Assembly (NCBI GenBank): GCA_964520445.1
Contig: CAZFNU010000011.1
Location: 1-17,946 of the forward strand
DNA length: 17,946 nucleotides
Direction of reading: 5' to 3'
Origin: CAZFNU01 sp964520445
GTDB taxonomy: Bacteria; Patescibacteriota; Minisyncoccia; UBA6257; JAKLIH01
The position numbers and the translations under genes were made by a program. Below, piece by piece: positions 1 through 7,537 of the stretch. The notes below the pieces were generated by a model, which was given only the letters and a program-made list of their open reading frames with translations, was not told the DNA's origin and made no database searches. Every line of letters begins with the position of its first letter. Within the stretch, counting starts at the first letter, position 1.

Positions 1-59
1 CCTATTAGTAAAAGTTTTTCGTAATATGATTTGCTTTTGTGCTGTCATATTAAATTCAT
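1..59 (-). CDS. Possible 5' end of an unidentified gene, cut by the window edge
   Basis: After the membrane-protein gene, the minus strand has a GAGGAA sequence and two candidate ATG codons. One is at 59, reading MNLIWQHKSKS with one UGA. The other is at 48, reading MTAQKQIILRKTFTNR in another frame, with the purine-rich GAGGAA about 11 nt upstream. Both stay open to the window edge. At most 19 codons are visible, so neither function nor start can be decided. Low confidence. Confidence 0.25.
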
Positions 60-85
60 TTCCTCACAATCAGATTTGCCAACAA

Positions 86-619
86 TTAAGTCATCCTATC
101 AGAAATAGATTTATTCTTAATTTTATTCGATCTCAAATTAGAATTTGTGCTAGAATCTTGTGCTGAGTCTATCGTAACCTCTGCAAATGATTTTTCATAT
201 ATAATTTCTTTAAGAAAGAAATAAAATGCTATACTCGGTAAAATAAATGAAGTTGCAGATTTTAAAAGTTGAATTACGTAATATATTCCTGATGGTAGTG
301 TAACCCTTAAAAAATAAGTATATAAAAGTCCGTTTCTCAAACTTGGATATGTTACAAAAATAGCAACTATCAATGGGACAATAAGCCAATATATCAGTTT
401 ACTTGAATTATAGAATGCAATAAAATTAAATAATAGCACACCAATAAGTGCCAAAAAAAAGACAAAATATTCCGTAGGAGGCACAAGATATGAATATAAT
501 ACCCCAACAATCATAATACTAAAAAACATTATCCACTTAAATGTCATTAAATCTTTTATTGACTCTTTTAATGCAATAGAAATAATAATCAGGACTAATA
601 TTAACAATGAAATTTTCAA
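86..619 (-). CDS. Unknown polytopic membrane protein downstream of truncated dnaA
   Basis: A 177-aa frame ending on TAA. Hydrophobic segments lie near residues 3-18, 30-46, 51-70, 75-93 and 113-142, so about five membrane helices, followed by a polar Ser/Asn/Lys-rich tail. I do not recognise a family. The only early start is TTG at 617-619; the first ATG is at codon 25 and would remove the first helix. The frame is the same as that of dnaA upstream, separated from it by a TAA and five codons. It could be a separate gene with a TTG start, or the remains of something fused to or inserted into dnaA. Both of its tryptophans are TGG. Confidence 0.5.
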   Translation of the reverse strand: MKISLLILVLIIISIALKESIKDLMTFKWIMFFSIMIVGVLYSYLVPPTEYFVFFLALIGVLLFNFIAFYNSSKLIYWLIVPLIVAIFVTYPSLRNGLLYTYFLRVTLPSGIYYVIQLLKSATSFILPSIAFYFFLKEIIYEKSFAEVTIDSAQDSSTNSNLRSNKIKNKSISDRMT

Positions 620-634
620 ATTGATATTTAGGAT

Positions 635-1030
635 TTAAATTAGTTTTGGGTCAGGAGAAGCTTTTAACAAAGTCTCAGTATTAAAAGTGGTAGCTCGTTT
701 TAATTTCAAATTTTGCATAGTAGCCGTGCTACTAGTTTGTATTACTTGAATGTTTTGAGCATTTTGAATTGTATTGGTGCTTACTACTACATATTTAATT
801 TCAGATATTTCAGGGCATATATGATTGACTGCCTTAATAATAAAGTTATGATATTTTTTTTGTAACCATTCTTTAGTAAAATTAGAATTAGTCCCTATAG
901 CTAACATAGAATCAGTCTTTTCCACAATAGCTGTATTTTTGAATCAGGTATTAAAATTAGCATTAGACACCGTTAGTGCCATTTCGTCGAGTATTGTGTT
1001 TCATAAATCCTTAAAATTATCGCAAGGCAT
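635..1030 (-). CDS. dnaA: DnaA domain I-only protein (dnaA truncated before its AAA+ domain)
   Basis: With UGA as Trp the 131-aa product starts MPCDNFKDLW and carries the DnaA domain I pattern: L-W10, a helix, TW29F, an acidic/hydrophobic strand, then NFTKEW and a KKY helix. W10 (1001-1003) and W29 (944-946) are UGA and are canonical DnaA tryptophans; the Trp of KEW is TGG. A short Thr/Gln/Asn-rich linker follows, then TAA. The usual AAA+ ATPase (domain III) and DNA-binding helices (domain IV), around 300 residues, are absent. Domain I normally mediates DnaA self-assembly and helicase loading. Its place beside oriC and divergent rpmH marks the ancestral dnaA locus. Full-length DnaA may be encoded elsewhere, or this may be a remnant or an assembly break. 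Confidence 0.85.
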
Positions 1031-1065
1031 AGAAGCTAAATTTAATCACTTGTTTTGTTATTAAG

Positions 1066-1094
1066 AGTATACCCTTTTTTTGTTTTTTTTGCAA
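1066..1094 (-). promoter_or_regulatory. Candidate sigma70-type promoter of dnaA
   Basis: On the minus strand, TTGCAA (1089-1094) and TATACT (1066-1071) are separated by exactly 17 bp, which contain a T/A tract. The start point would be near 1059, about 29 nt upstream of the dnaA ATG. The match is 4/6 at -35 and 5/6 at -10. Confidence 0.5.
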
Positions 1095-1123
1095 GTCTTG
1101 TCAAACTTCTTAATTTAGTTTCC

Positions 1124-1164
1124 TGTGTATAACCTGGGGAAGGCCGTGGAAAAGCTGTGTAAAA
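1124..1164 (+). promoter_or_regulatory. Three phased DnaA-box-like sites
   Basis: Same-orientation 9-mers are TGTGTATAA (1124-1132, one mismatch to TGTGGATAA), CGTGGAAAA (1145-1153, two mismatches) and TGTGTAAAA (1156-1164, two mismatches). Start-to-start distances are 21 and 11 bp, close to two and one helical turns, so all would lie on one face. The strongest site is outermost from the AT-rich element. Confidence 0.55.
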
Positions 1165-1198
1165 CATTCGTAACTAACAAGTATCCCAAACCCCCTAT

Positions 1199-1247
1199 TT
1201 GATTTCTTTACAATAATATGATAAACTAAAATATGTAATAATATAAT
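1199..1247 (+). promoter_or_regulatory. Candidate promoter elements of rpmH-rnpA-yidC-jag
   Basis: Two weak options are visible. TTGATT (1199-1204) with a 17-bp spacer leads to TAAACT (1222-1227). Alternatively a perfect TATAAT (1242-1247) lacks a good -35 and would start transcription around 1254, leaving a leader of about 14 nt before rpmH. The AT-rich background makes chance matches likely. Confidence 0.3.
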
Positions 1248-1267
1248 CAACCATTAAATAAAAAGTC

Positions 1268-1408
1268 ATGTCAACTAAAAGAACATACCAGCCGAGAAAA
1301 AGAAAAAGAGCTAGGTCTTGTGGCTTTCTTAAAAGAAAATCCACTACAGCCGGCAAGAAATTAATAAAAAGAAGAAGGGCAAAGGGAAGAAAAAGACTTG
1401 CTTTATAA
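1268..1408 (+). CDS. rpmH: 50S ribosomal protein L34
   Basis: A 46-aa basic protein beginning [16 protein letters not shown], with the conserved GFLKRKST segment and the terminal [10 protein letters not shown] block of L34. Family length is about 44-46 aa. It is a structural protein of the large ribosomal subunit. It is first in the rightward operon and is followed after 8 nt by rnpA, the universal rpmH-rnpA pairing next to oriC. No Shine-Dalgarno sequence precedes the ATG. It contains no Trp and ends on TAA. Confidence 0.96.
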   Translation: MSTKRTYQPRKRKRARSCGFLKRKSTTAGKKLIKRRRAKGRKRLAL

Positions 1409-1416
1409 TTAAACCA

Positions 1417-1758
1417 ATGCTATCCAAAAAACATCGACTAAAGGGAAAAAAAATATTTGATCAAATCCTTAAATCCCCCGATGTAGCAAGAGGCCAATTT
1501 TCATATGTCAAATTCATAAAGAATGATCTCCCTTATTCTCGCTTCGGCCTGATTGTGAGCAATAAAATATCCCCTCTAGCCACAAAGAGAAACTACATTA
1601 GAAGACTACTAAGACAAGTTATTAATAACCATATGAAAACTATTCTTCCAGGATTTGATATAGTCATCTTAGCTAAAAGTAATATTATTGGAGTAAGGCT
1701 TCCTTTGTTACAGCAAGATATAGAAAAAATATTTATACAAACAAAAATAATTAAATAA
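1417..1758 (+). CDS. rnpA: Ribonuclease P protein component
   Basis: A 113-aa basic protein. It supports the catalytic RNA of RNase P in cutting 5' leaders from pre-tRNAs. The N-terminus LSKKHRLKGKKIFDQI is typical, and the signature RNYIRRLLR (residues 58-66) is the conserved RNxxRR helix that contacts RNA. The strand containing FGLIVSNKI precedes it. It lies between rpmH and yidC in the standard order and ends on TAA, 4 nt before yidC. It contains no Trp. Confidence 0.95.
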   Translation: MLSKKHRLKGKKIFDQILKSPDVARGQFSYVKFIKNDLPYSRFGLIVSNKISPLATKRNYIRRLLRQVINNHMKTILPGFDIVILAKSNIIGVRLPLLQQDIEKIFIQTKIIK

Positions 1759-1762
1759 ATAT

Positions 1763-2479
1763 ATGTTCAAAACATTATTTTATCAACCAATGCTAAATCT
1801 CTTAATCATGTTCTATAATATATTCCATGATCTAGGATTTAGTTCCGTAGCCCTAGTGGTGCTAGTGCGTTTGATTCTCTGACCACTATTTACAAAAAAT
1901 GAAGTTAGTCAAAAAATTATTGCTAAAATTCAACCAGAAGTAAAAAGAATTCAAACAGAAAATGGTAAAGACTATCAGAAACAAAGCAAAGATCTTATGT
2001 CCTTATACCGTAAATATAAGATTAATCCAAGCTTTACAATGCTTTTCTCTATTGTTCAAATATTCTTTATCTTAGCCTTATTTAACGTATTCAATATTGT
2101 TATAAAGCCAACTTATATAAATTATTTATATGGGTTTCTTAAACATATTACTACTCTTAACTATGTTTCTCTAGGTATTGACTTAACTCAAAAAAGTATC
2201 ATTTTAGCTATCTTAGCAGCCGGATCTCAACTTATACAAGGGTGGTTAATGCTTCGTAACACAGGACCTAAAGATCCTCAAAGAGTAACTCTTATAGCTA
2301 TCACAGTGATAATGCCATTTGTTTTATTAAGCCTATACACTAAATTACCTGCTATAGTATTTCTTTACTGGACAGTTTTAACTGTTATAGGTATTATTCA
2401 AAGTATGTACTTACACAAACACTTTAAGATGCCAGAGCCACAACCAGAGATTATAAGTGAAGATAAATCAATTTCATAA
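1763..2479 (+). CDS. yidC: Membrane protein insertase YidC
   Basis: A 238-aa inner-membrane insertase of the short YidC/Oxa1 type, without the large periplasmic domain of proteobacteria. A standard-code reading would begin only at 1997. UGA at codon 40 joins the first helix, holding the functional Arg36 (VLVRLIL-W-PLF), to the cytoplasmic hairpin and the remaining helices. After the helical region MSLYRKYKINP come hydrophobic segments near residues 95-113, 140-155, 175-195 and 200-215. The start ATG is 4 nt after the rnpA stop. It probably inserts proteins such as those of the T4SS operon next door. Two further Trp codons are TGG. It ends on TAA. Confidence 0.93.
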
Positions 2480-2489
2480 ATTTTAAATT

Positions 2490-2948
2490 ATGGATGTCGA
2501 ACAATTAATTAAGGAAGTTTTGGAATCAATTTTCCAAAGTACAAAAATAAATAGCTTTCAAATAGAAGTTCAAAAAAATGAAAGTGATAAAAAATACAGT
2601 ATCTCTGTAGAAATTGAACCAGCCTCTATTTTTATTGGTAAAGGAGGAGAAATGCTAGATGTGTTTGAAACCATCATCAGTGCCATATTAAGAACTCATT
2701 TACAAGAACATTGGTTCGTAGAATTTGATGTGAATAATTATAGAACCGAAAGAAATTTTGTTTTGAAGGAATTAGCAAAAAAAGCAGCCCACCGAGTACT
2801 AGTGTTAAAAACCCCAGTTCGTATGGACCCTATGAATGCAAGAGAAAGAAGGTTAATTCATTCAGAAATCGCTTTATACCCCGATCTTGTTAGTGAGTCT
2901 GAAGGTTATCCTCCTGACAGATATGTGGTTATAAAATACAGAGAATAA
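2490..2948 (+). CDS. jag: Jag/KhpB RNA-binding protein (KH and R3H domains)
   Basis: A 152-aa cytoplasmic RNA-binding protein. A KH domain with the IGKGG loop (residues 49-53) is followed by an R3H domain: RRLIHSE (120-126), then SESEG (135-139) and a terminal strand RYVVIKY. The extra N-terminal Jag_N domain found in Firmicutes is absent, so this is the short form. In Firmicutes KhpB regulates cell division and envelope synthesis post-transcriptionally; the role here is unknown. It is last in the rpmH-rnpA-yidC-jag operon. The ATG follows yidC by 10 nt without an SD sequence. Its single Trp is TGG. Confidence 0.92.
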   Translation: MDVEQLIKEVLESIFQSTKINSFQIEVQKNESDKKYSISVEIEPASIFIGKGGEMLDVFETIISAILRTHLQEHWFVEFDVNNYRTERNFVLKELAKKAAHRVLVLKTPVRMDPMNARERRLIHSEIALYPDLVSESEGYPPDRYVVIKYRE

Positions 2949-2949
2949 A

Positions 2950-2973
2950 AAAAAGACCCAAAGGGTCTTTTTT
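2950..2973. terminator. Bidirectional rho-independent terminator between jag and the T4SS operon
   Basis: An A-run, GACCC, loop AAA, GGGTC and a T-run form a hairpin whose A/T flanks make it work from both sides. It begins two bases after the jag stop and ends just before the stop of the convergent pilin gene, so it can end both operons. Confidence 0.85.
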
Positions 2974-2974
2974 G

Positions 2975-3925
2975 TTAACCACTACAATCAGGGCACACCT
3001 CTCAACAACTAGTAGCAGAAACATGTAAATGAGTAGATTCAAATGCTGTTTTTATATCGTCCCCGAACTGTGCTTTTAAGAAAGAATTCAAAGAGTCCTG
3101 GCATCTACTTTTATTTATACTAATTCCCCCTTGGTCTTCTCCAATACCAGGAACTTCAAAATCAACAGCTCTACCCCAAGATTTATAGTCTCCAAAAGTC
3201 TCTCTGTCTTTAGCGTGTCCATTTACTCCAGGACCCACTATAATAGAACCACAATAATCAGGTTTTTGCCACCTACTAGTGGCTGCTTCTATTACTTCTA
3301 AAATTAAAGGATCTAGTTTTTGTCCATCCAGATCTTTAAAAAGCAGATTATCCTTTCATTGAACAACGTCACTACGGCTACCAAAATTACTTTTTATCTT
3401 AGCTACAAGGTAAGAGTCTTGATTATCATAATCATAAGAAGATTCTACGGTTTGTACCCCACCTGTCGGTAAATTATAGTCACCAGCTTTATTTAAGTCT
3501 TTAAATTTTTGAGAGGTACTAAACAGATTTTTGGGTATGGAAACTAAATCAGGGTTAATAGTATACAAAATTAAATAAGCTCCGAGTAAAATAAACAAAC
3601 CTATTAAAGCTTTTTGAATTTGATCCATAGCATCTTTTACTTTGGAGTCGTTACCTTGGCTAGACATGTATTTAAATCCTGCTACCACCAAAGACACGAA
3701 AGCAACAATTGCTCCTATGACATAGAGCATAAATATTAATTTTAAAATTAACCCAGGTAATCCAGTGATAGGAAGTTTTTCGTTTTGTCCTACTATACCT
3801 GGTATACCAACTTCAAAAGTATACTCTTTAGGTGTTTCTACTGTATAAGCCCTTACACTGAGAGCAGAGCATAAAATAGTTAGGACAAAGACAGTAATAA
3901 AAACATATATAAATTTTTTAAACAT
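2975..3925 (-). CDS. T4SS pilin fused to an M15-peptidase-like C-terminal domain
   Basis: A 316-aa exported protein, joined across two UGA codons (W190, W308). Residues 1-26 are a signal peptide (MFKKFIYVFI to SVRA). Residues 55-130 match the VirB2-like T4SS pilin family common in CPR: a glycine-flanked hydrophobic helix, GFKYMSSQGND, then DQIQKALIGLFILLGAYLIL and INPDL. Residues about 180-305 resemble M15/D-Ala-D-Ala peptidases: KLDPLILEVIE, IVGPG, SWGRAVDFEV (D255) and STHLHV (H299, H301). The first zinc-ligand His expected three residues before the Gly of WGRAVD is Lys248, so catalysis is uncertain. The tail has C307, C311 and C314. It is last in the T4SS operon and ends on TAA. An upstream in-frame start at 3952 exists, but MFKKF begins the natural signal peptide. 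Confidence 0.75.
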
Positions 3926-3935
3926 AATATTAAAT

Positions 3936-4613
3936 TTAAATTTTTGATACAAATTTTGATAAAAAACCTTTAGCCTTACCTATAGTCTCTTTTGTTTTTT
4001 CTATTTTCCCTGGCATATTTTGTATTTTGCTTGCCGTTTGCTCTAGTTTCTTAATTTTTTTACTATCTTTTTTAGAGGCGAAAGCTACAATAACCATAAT
4101 AGTACTAATGGGGATTATACAAACAACCGGAATATCGTCTGCTACATAAGAAAGAATTCATACAATAGATTGCCAAGCACCTTTTGCACTGTTAAAGTTA
4201 GACCTTCTCCCAGCAAAACCCAATAAAAGAGCTAATATTATTGTGAAAGGAACACTGATAAAAATTACAATTATATTCCCTACTCCAGTTAGTACTAAAA
4301 TAATTTCTATAATATCTTTTATTAAGGCGATAATTAAACAGACAATTAGAAATGAAGCTTGCATGCCTGTTCCCATAGCTTTTGAAGGCAGATCAGTGTC
4401 TTTAGTTTGGTCTTTAGTGTTTTGTTGAATATCTTGTGTCTCATTTTTTTGCTCCATCTTTTTTTCCTTCTCGTCCTCTACTTCTATTTTTTTCTCCTCA
4501 GAAGTTCCTTCTACATCAAGCTGTTCACTGCTAGGGTTTTGTTGATTTTTTTGTTCTTGGGGAACTTCTGGTATTGTCTGTGTTTTTACTATTGGTGTAT
4601 TTGTATCAGGCAT
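3936..4613 (-). CDS. Unknown three-helix membrane protein of the T4SS operon
   Basis: A 225-aa protein I do not recognise. Residues 1-80 are hydrophilic and rich in Pro, Gln, Glu and Lys (VEDEKEKKMEQKN) and look disordered. Hydrophobic segments follow at about 86-110, 112-136 and 155-180, the second ending in GFAGRRSN. A Lys-rich, probably helical tail (SKKIKKLEQTASKIQ) follows. UGA at codon 152 (4158-4160), in AWQSIVWILSY, joins the last helix to the rest. It lies 8 nt after virB4 and 10 nt before the pilin gene, so it is probably co-transcribed and an accessory channel or anchor subunit. That role is inference from position. It ends on TAA. Confidence 0.7.
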
Positions 4614-4621
4614 AAGTGTTT

Positions 4622-6391
4622 TTATTCTTTATTCTTTTTCATTGCCAATAATTGTTGAGGATCAGAAGTGATCATCTGGTCTTCTGTATAAGAAGGAACA
4701 ACTTGAATTACTGCATGCTTATTCCCCGCTATAAACAATCCAGTTCCCACTTCAGCTTGTAATAAGATAGCTTTTTCCACTTCTGTTAAGTGTAAAGCAT
4801 TAGCAACTTTATCTATAGTAGCTGAAGATTGTTTAAATAAAAGTTTTAAGGCTGAGTTCGTAATAATAGGAACGCCATAAGGAGAATCAAGAAAATCTCC
4901 AATATCCTGAGTAATAGTAGTAAGCCCTAAATAATATTTTCTACTACGCTTAGCAATCCCAAAAAGGAAATCAGCACTTTCTTGGTGTTTTAATAAATAT
5001 CAAGCTTCATCAACTATCAATAATCTTTTTTTCATTTCTTTTTTCACACTATTCCAGATGTAGTTTAAAACAATATACATAGCAATAGGTCTTAATTCTT
5101 CTTCTAGATCGCGGATATTAAAAATTACGAATCTTTCATTAATACTCACATTAGTTTGTTGATTTAAGAATCCGGCATAAGTCCCTTTAGTATATTTATA
5201 GAGTTTTGCAGCTACATCACTTCCACCTTCCATCATGTCTAGAATTGCCCTCAGATCTTCTAAAATAGGCATATTACCAATAATATTAGATTCTGCGGAA
5301 ATATCTCTGGCAGCATAGGTTTGAGTAATAGCTTGGTCTACTACAACTTCTTCTTTAGGTGTTAACCCTCCTACTAAAATTTTAATCAGCCCTATTAAGG
5401 TTAATACATGACTTCTAAAAACTTCGGCTGCTGTTTCTCCTTCTCCGACAATAGGTAAGTCAAAAGGATTAATGTGATTTTCTGAACCTACAGAAATTTT
5501 AAAAAAACTACCTCCGATAGATTGTGATAAATATTGATATTCATTTTCTGGATCAATAATCAAAACAGTAGTATCGAGTATTAAAGATCTTAAAGCTTCA
5601 ATTTTAACTGCATAGCTTTTCCCGCTTCCTGCTGTACCAAAAACACACATATTCGCATTCTCCATAGAGAACCTATCGAAAATAACCAAACTATTATTAT
5701 GTACATTAACGCCGTATAAAACACCTTTGTTATCAGTTAGGTCCAAAGAAATAAAAGGAAATAGAGTTGAAGCTGGGCCAGAATTCAACAATACACTAAA
5801 TCCCAACCTATCCAAATTCAAAGGTAAAGAACTTTCATAGCCTTCAAACTGTCTAAAATTTGCTGATTTAATATATATTAATTTACTTTCTAATAAGCTT
5901 TGTACTTTAGCCTCTATTTGGTTTAATTCATTTTCAGATTTAGCCATAAGAGTGATATATAGAGCTACCCGAAACATTTTCTCTCTCCCCTGTACTATAG
6001 CATCTCTTAAATTTTCAATATCATTTAAAGAAGTTTCCAATATCGGATTTCTTGGAGCTCCTCTTTCTTGTTCTAGAGATACTTGTGCCCCTACATCACC
6101 TAGTTTTTTTCTTAATTGACGTAAAATTAAAGCATTATCTACGGGGTGATAAGAAATTGAAATATTAAATAATTGTTCCATTTCAATTATTGGGGTAAAC
6201 CAATTCATACTAAGATATCTTGGATAAGTTAAGATAAATAATGTACGACAAAAAGTTTCTCCCAATTTAATAGAAGTAGAATTTATAACTAAACCCGAAG
6301 GAGCAATTAAGTCTCTTAATGAAGAAACCGCTTGCTCATATTCATTTTTAGCTACTGGTGCATTTCTTTTTTTAAAAAAAGGTAAAGACAT
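4622..6391 (-). CDS. virB4: VirB4-family T4SS ATPase (motor domain)
   Basis: A 589-aa cytoplasmic ATPase that would energise pilus assembly and substrate transfer. Walker A is GTAGSGKSYA (K258). LIIDPENEY (277-285) follows it, a motif typical of VirB4/TraC. Walker B is RLLIVDEA (ending at residue 463), followed by a UGA codon at 464 (5000-5002) that completes DEAW. The C-terminal lobe has LTTITQD, a sensor-like segment, and ends in a Lys-rich tail with TAA. A standard-code reading would stop right after Walker B. Classical VirB4 is about 800 aa; here its N-terminal part is a separate 224-aa protein encoded 9 nt upstream, as is common in CPR. The start is ATG (MSLPFFKKRN) without an SD sequence. 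Confidence 0.92.
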
Positions 6392-6400
6392 AAGAATATT

Positions 6401-7075
6401 TTAATATATTATTTTATTATCAATATTATCAGGGTTATATAAGGAATAATAGAGCTGTATTAAATCATCAGTTGCCACTAAAGACGCTTCCAGTCCTATT
6501 CTGCTTAGATGGTTTAATACCGTATCTTGTCTAATTAATAATTGTTGATAATTTCTTTGAAATTCTTCTTCGGGCATTACAGTCTCTGAAGGGAAAGCTT
6601 CTCGGTTAACATTCAATGTTTTTGAGAATAATTCTTTCATTTTTGAAGAAAGAGAAGAAGTTTTAATAACAAACGGTTCATAAGGAATAACGACATAAAA
6701 AGACTTTTTCATAATAGGATAATTTTTTACAAAATCTGTGATAAACCCTATATAGTCATTTATTTGGTATTTGAGTAATTCATTTGTTTCTTTCTTAGTG
6801 TCTTCATTGATTTTACTAATATATTTGTCTATATTAACTTTTCGAGATAAAGATATAATTTCCAAAGAAAACTCTAGGTTATTTAAAAACGATTGTCAGC
6901 TATATATCATTGATTCTTGTTCGCCATTAGGGAGTAGTGTTAAATTAATGCCTTTAACTTCAATTAAAGAACGCAGTGATCCATTTTTTAATATAACAAC
7001 ATTATTCCGTATTTCACTAATAGGTAATAATGATTGGCTCCCAAAAGTTTCTTTTATATTTACCATTTTTGCCAT
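6401..7075 (-). CDS. TraC-like protein (separate VirB4 N-terminal domain)
   Basis: A 224-aa soluble protein resembling the CagE/TrbE/VirB4 N-terminal region that CPR genomes encode as a separate gene. Visible features are LLPISEIRNNVVILKNGSLR, an IEVKGINL strand, a helix with UGA as W60 (6896-6898), LSRKVNIDKYI, LKYQINDYIGFI and KSFYVVIPYEP. The two genes sum to 813 aa, the size of a complete VirB4, and share a reading frame separated by TAA plus three codons. It probably assembles with VirB4 at the inner membrane. It starts MAKMVN at 7075 (Met4 at 7066 is possible), 10 nt after PrgI. It ends on TAA. Confidence 0.82.
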
Positions 7076-7085
7076 AGTATAAAAT

Positions 7086-7505
7086 TTACAATTTCTTTTC
7101 TCCTTTATTAAGCATATTAGACAATTCTTCAATGTTTACTTTCTTCTTTGGTTGTTTAGTAATTGGAGTTTGTGTTTTTTCAGTTCTAACTTCTTCGTTT
7201 CTGGTAGACATTGTGGCTCCTGCAACTGGCTTTCTTCAGATGTAGACTTTAGGTAATCAGAAATGCCTTATTAGTGGCATGATTAATTTGTATGTTGGCA
7301 TACCATCAACCTGTACAAAAGCTAGTATAATAGTCAAAGAGCCAATAAGAATAACTGCTAATAAAGAGAGTCAAGTAGCCAATAATGTATAGGCAAGATA
7401 AACTAGACCACCTCCTAATACTAAAATAATAACTTGGCTGAAAGTAAATGAGCCAACTAGTCTAGATTCTTCTTCTATATATTGTGGGACTTGAAAGGTT
7501 TCCAT
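7086..7505 (-). CDS. PrgI-family inner-membrane T4SS protein, visible only with UGA=Trp
   Basis: A 139-aa small membrane protein of the PrgI family found upstream of VirB4 in many Gram-positive and CPR T4SS loci. The N-terminus METFQVPQYIEEESRLVG is diagnostic. Two helices follow: about residues 22-43 (SQVIILVLGGGLVYLAYTLL) and 45-63. Then come VDGMPTYKL and the signature FWLPKVYIWRKP. Three codons are UGA: W45 (7371-7373), W83 (7257-7259) and W90 (7236-7238). W90 is the family's conserved Trp after KxYI. Because of these three codons no standard-code frame reveals the gene. A Lys/Gln-rich tail ends on TAA. It probably forms part of the inner-membrane pore with VirB6. Confidence 0.88.
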
Positions 7506-7537
7506 ACATATATTTTAGCACAATTTTGATTAAATTT

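Larger units (their letters stand above)
1031..1267. other. oriC: Probable replication origin (oriC) between dnaA and rpmH
   Basis: A 237-bp intergenic region between divergent dnaA and rpmH, the commonest bacterial oriC position. It holds a T-rich tract, three DnaA-box-like 9-mers (1124-1164), a C-rich patch (about 1187-1195) and then a strongly AT-rich stretch (1196-1267) that could be the unwinding element. Promoters for both flanking genes also lie here. The assignment rests on gene order and box phasing; no skew was computed. Confidence 0.7.

Noticed and set aside
4243..4658. Plus-strand frames opposite the three-helix membrane protein
   Set aside because: They are antisense shadows of low-complexity coding sequence, with Phe/Leu/Ile-rich nonsense products and no start or operon context.
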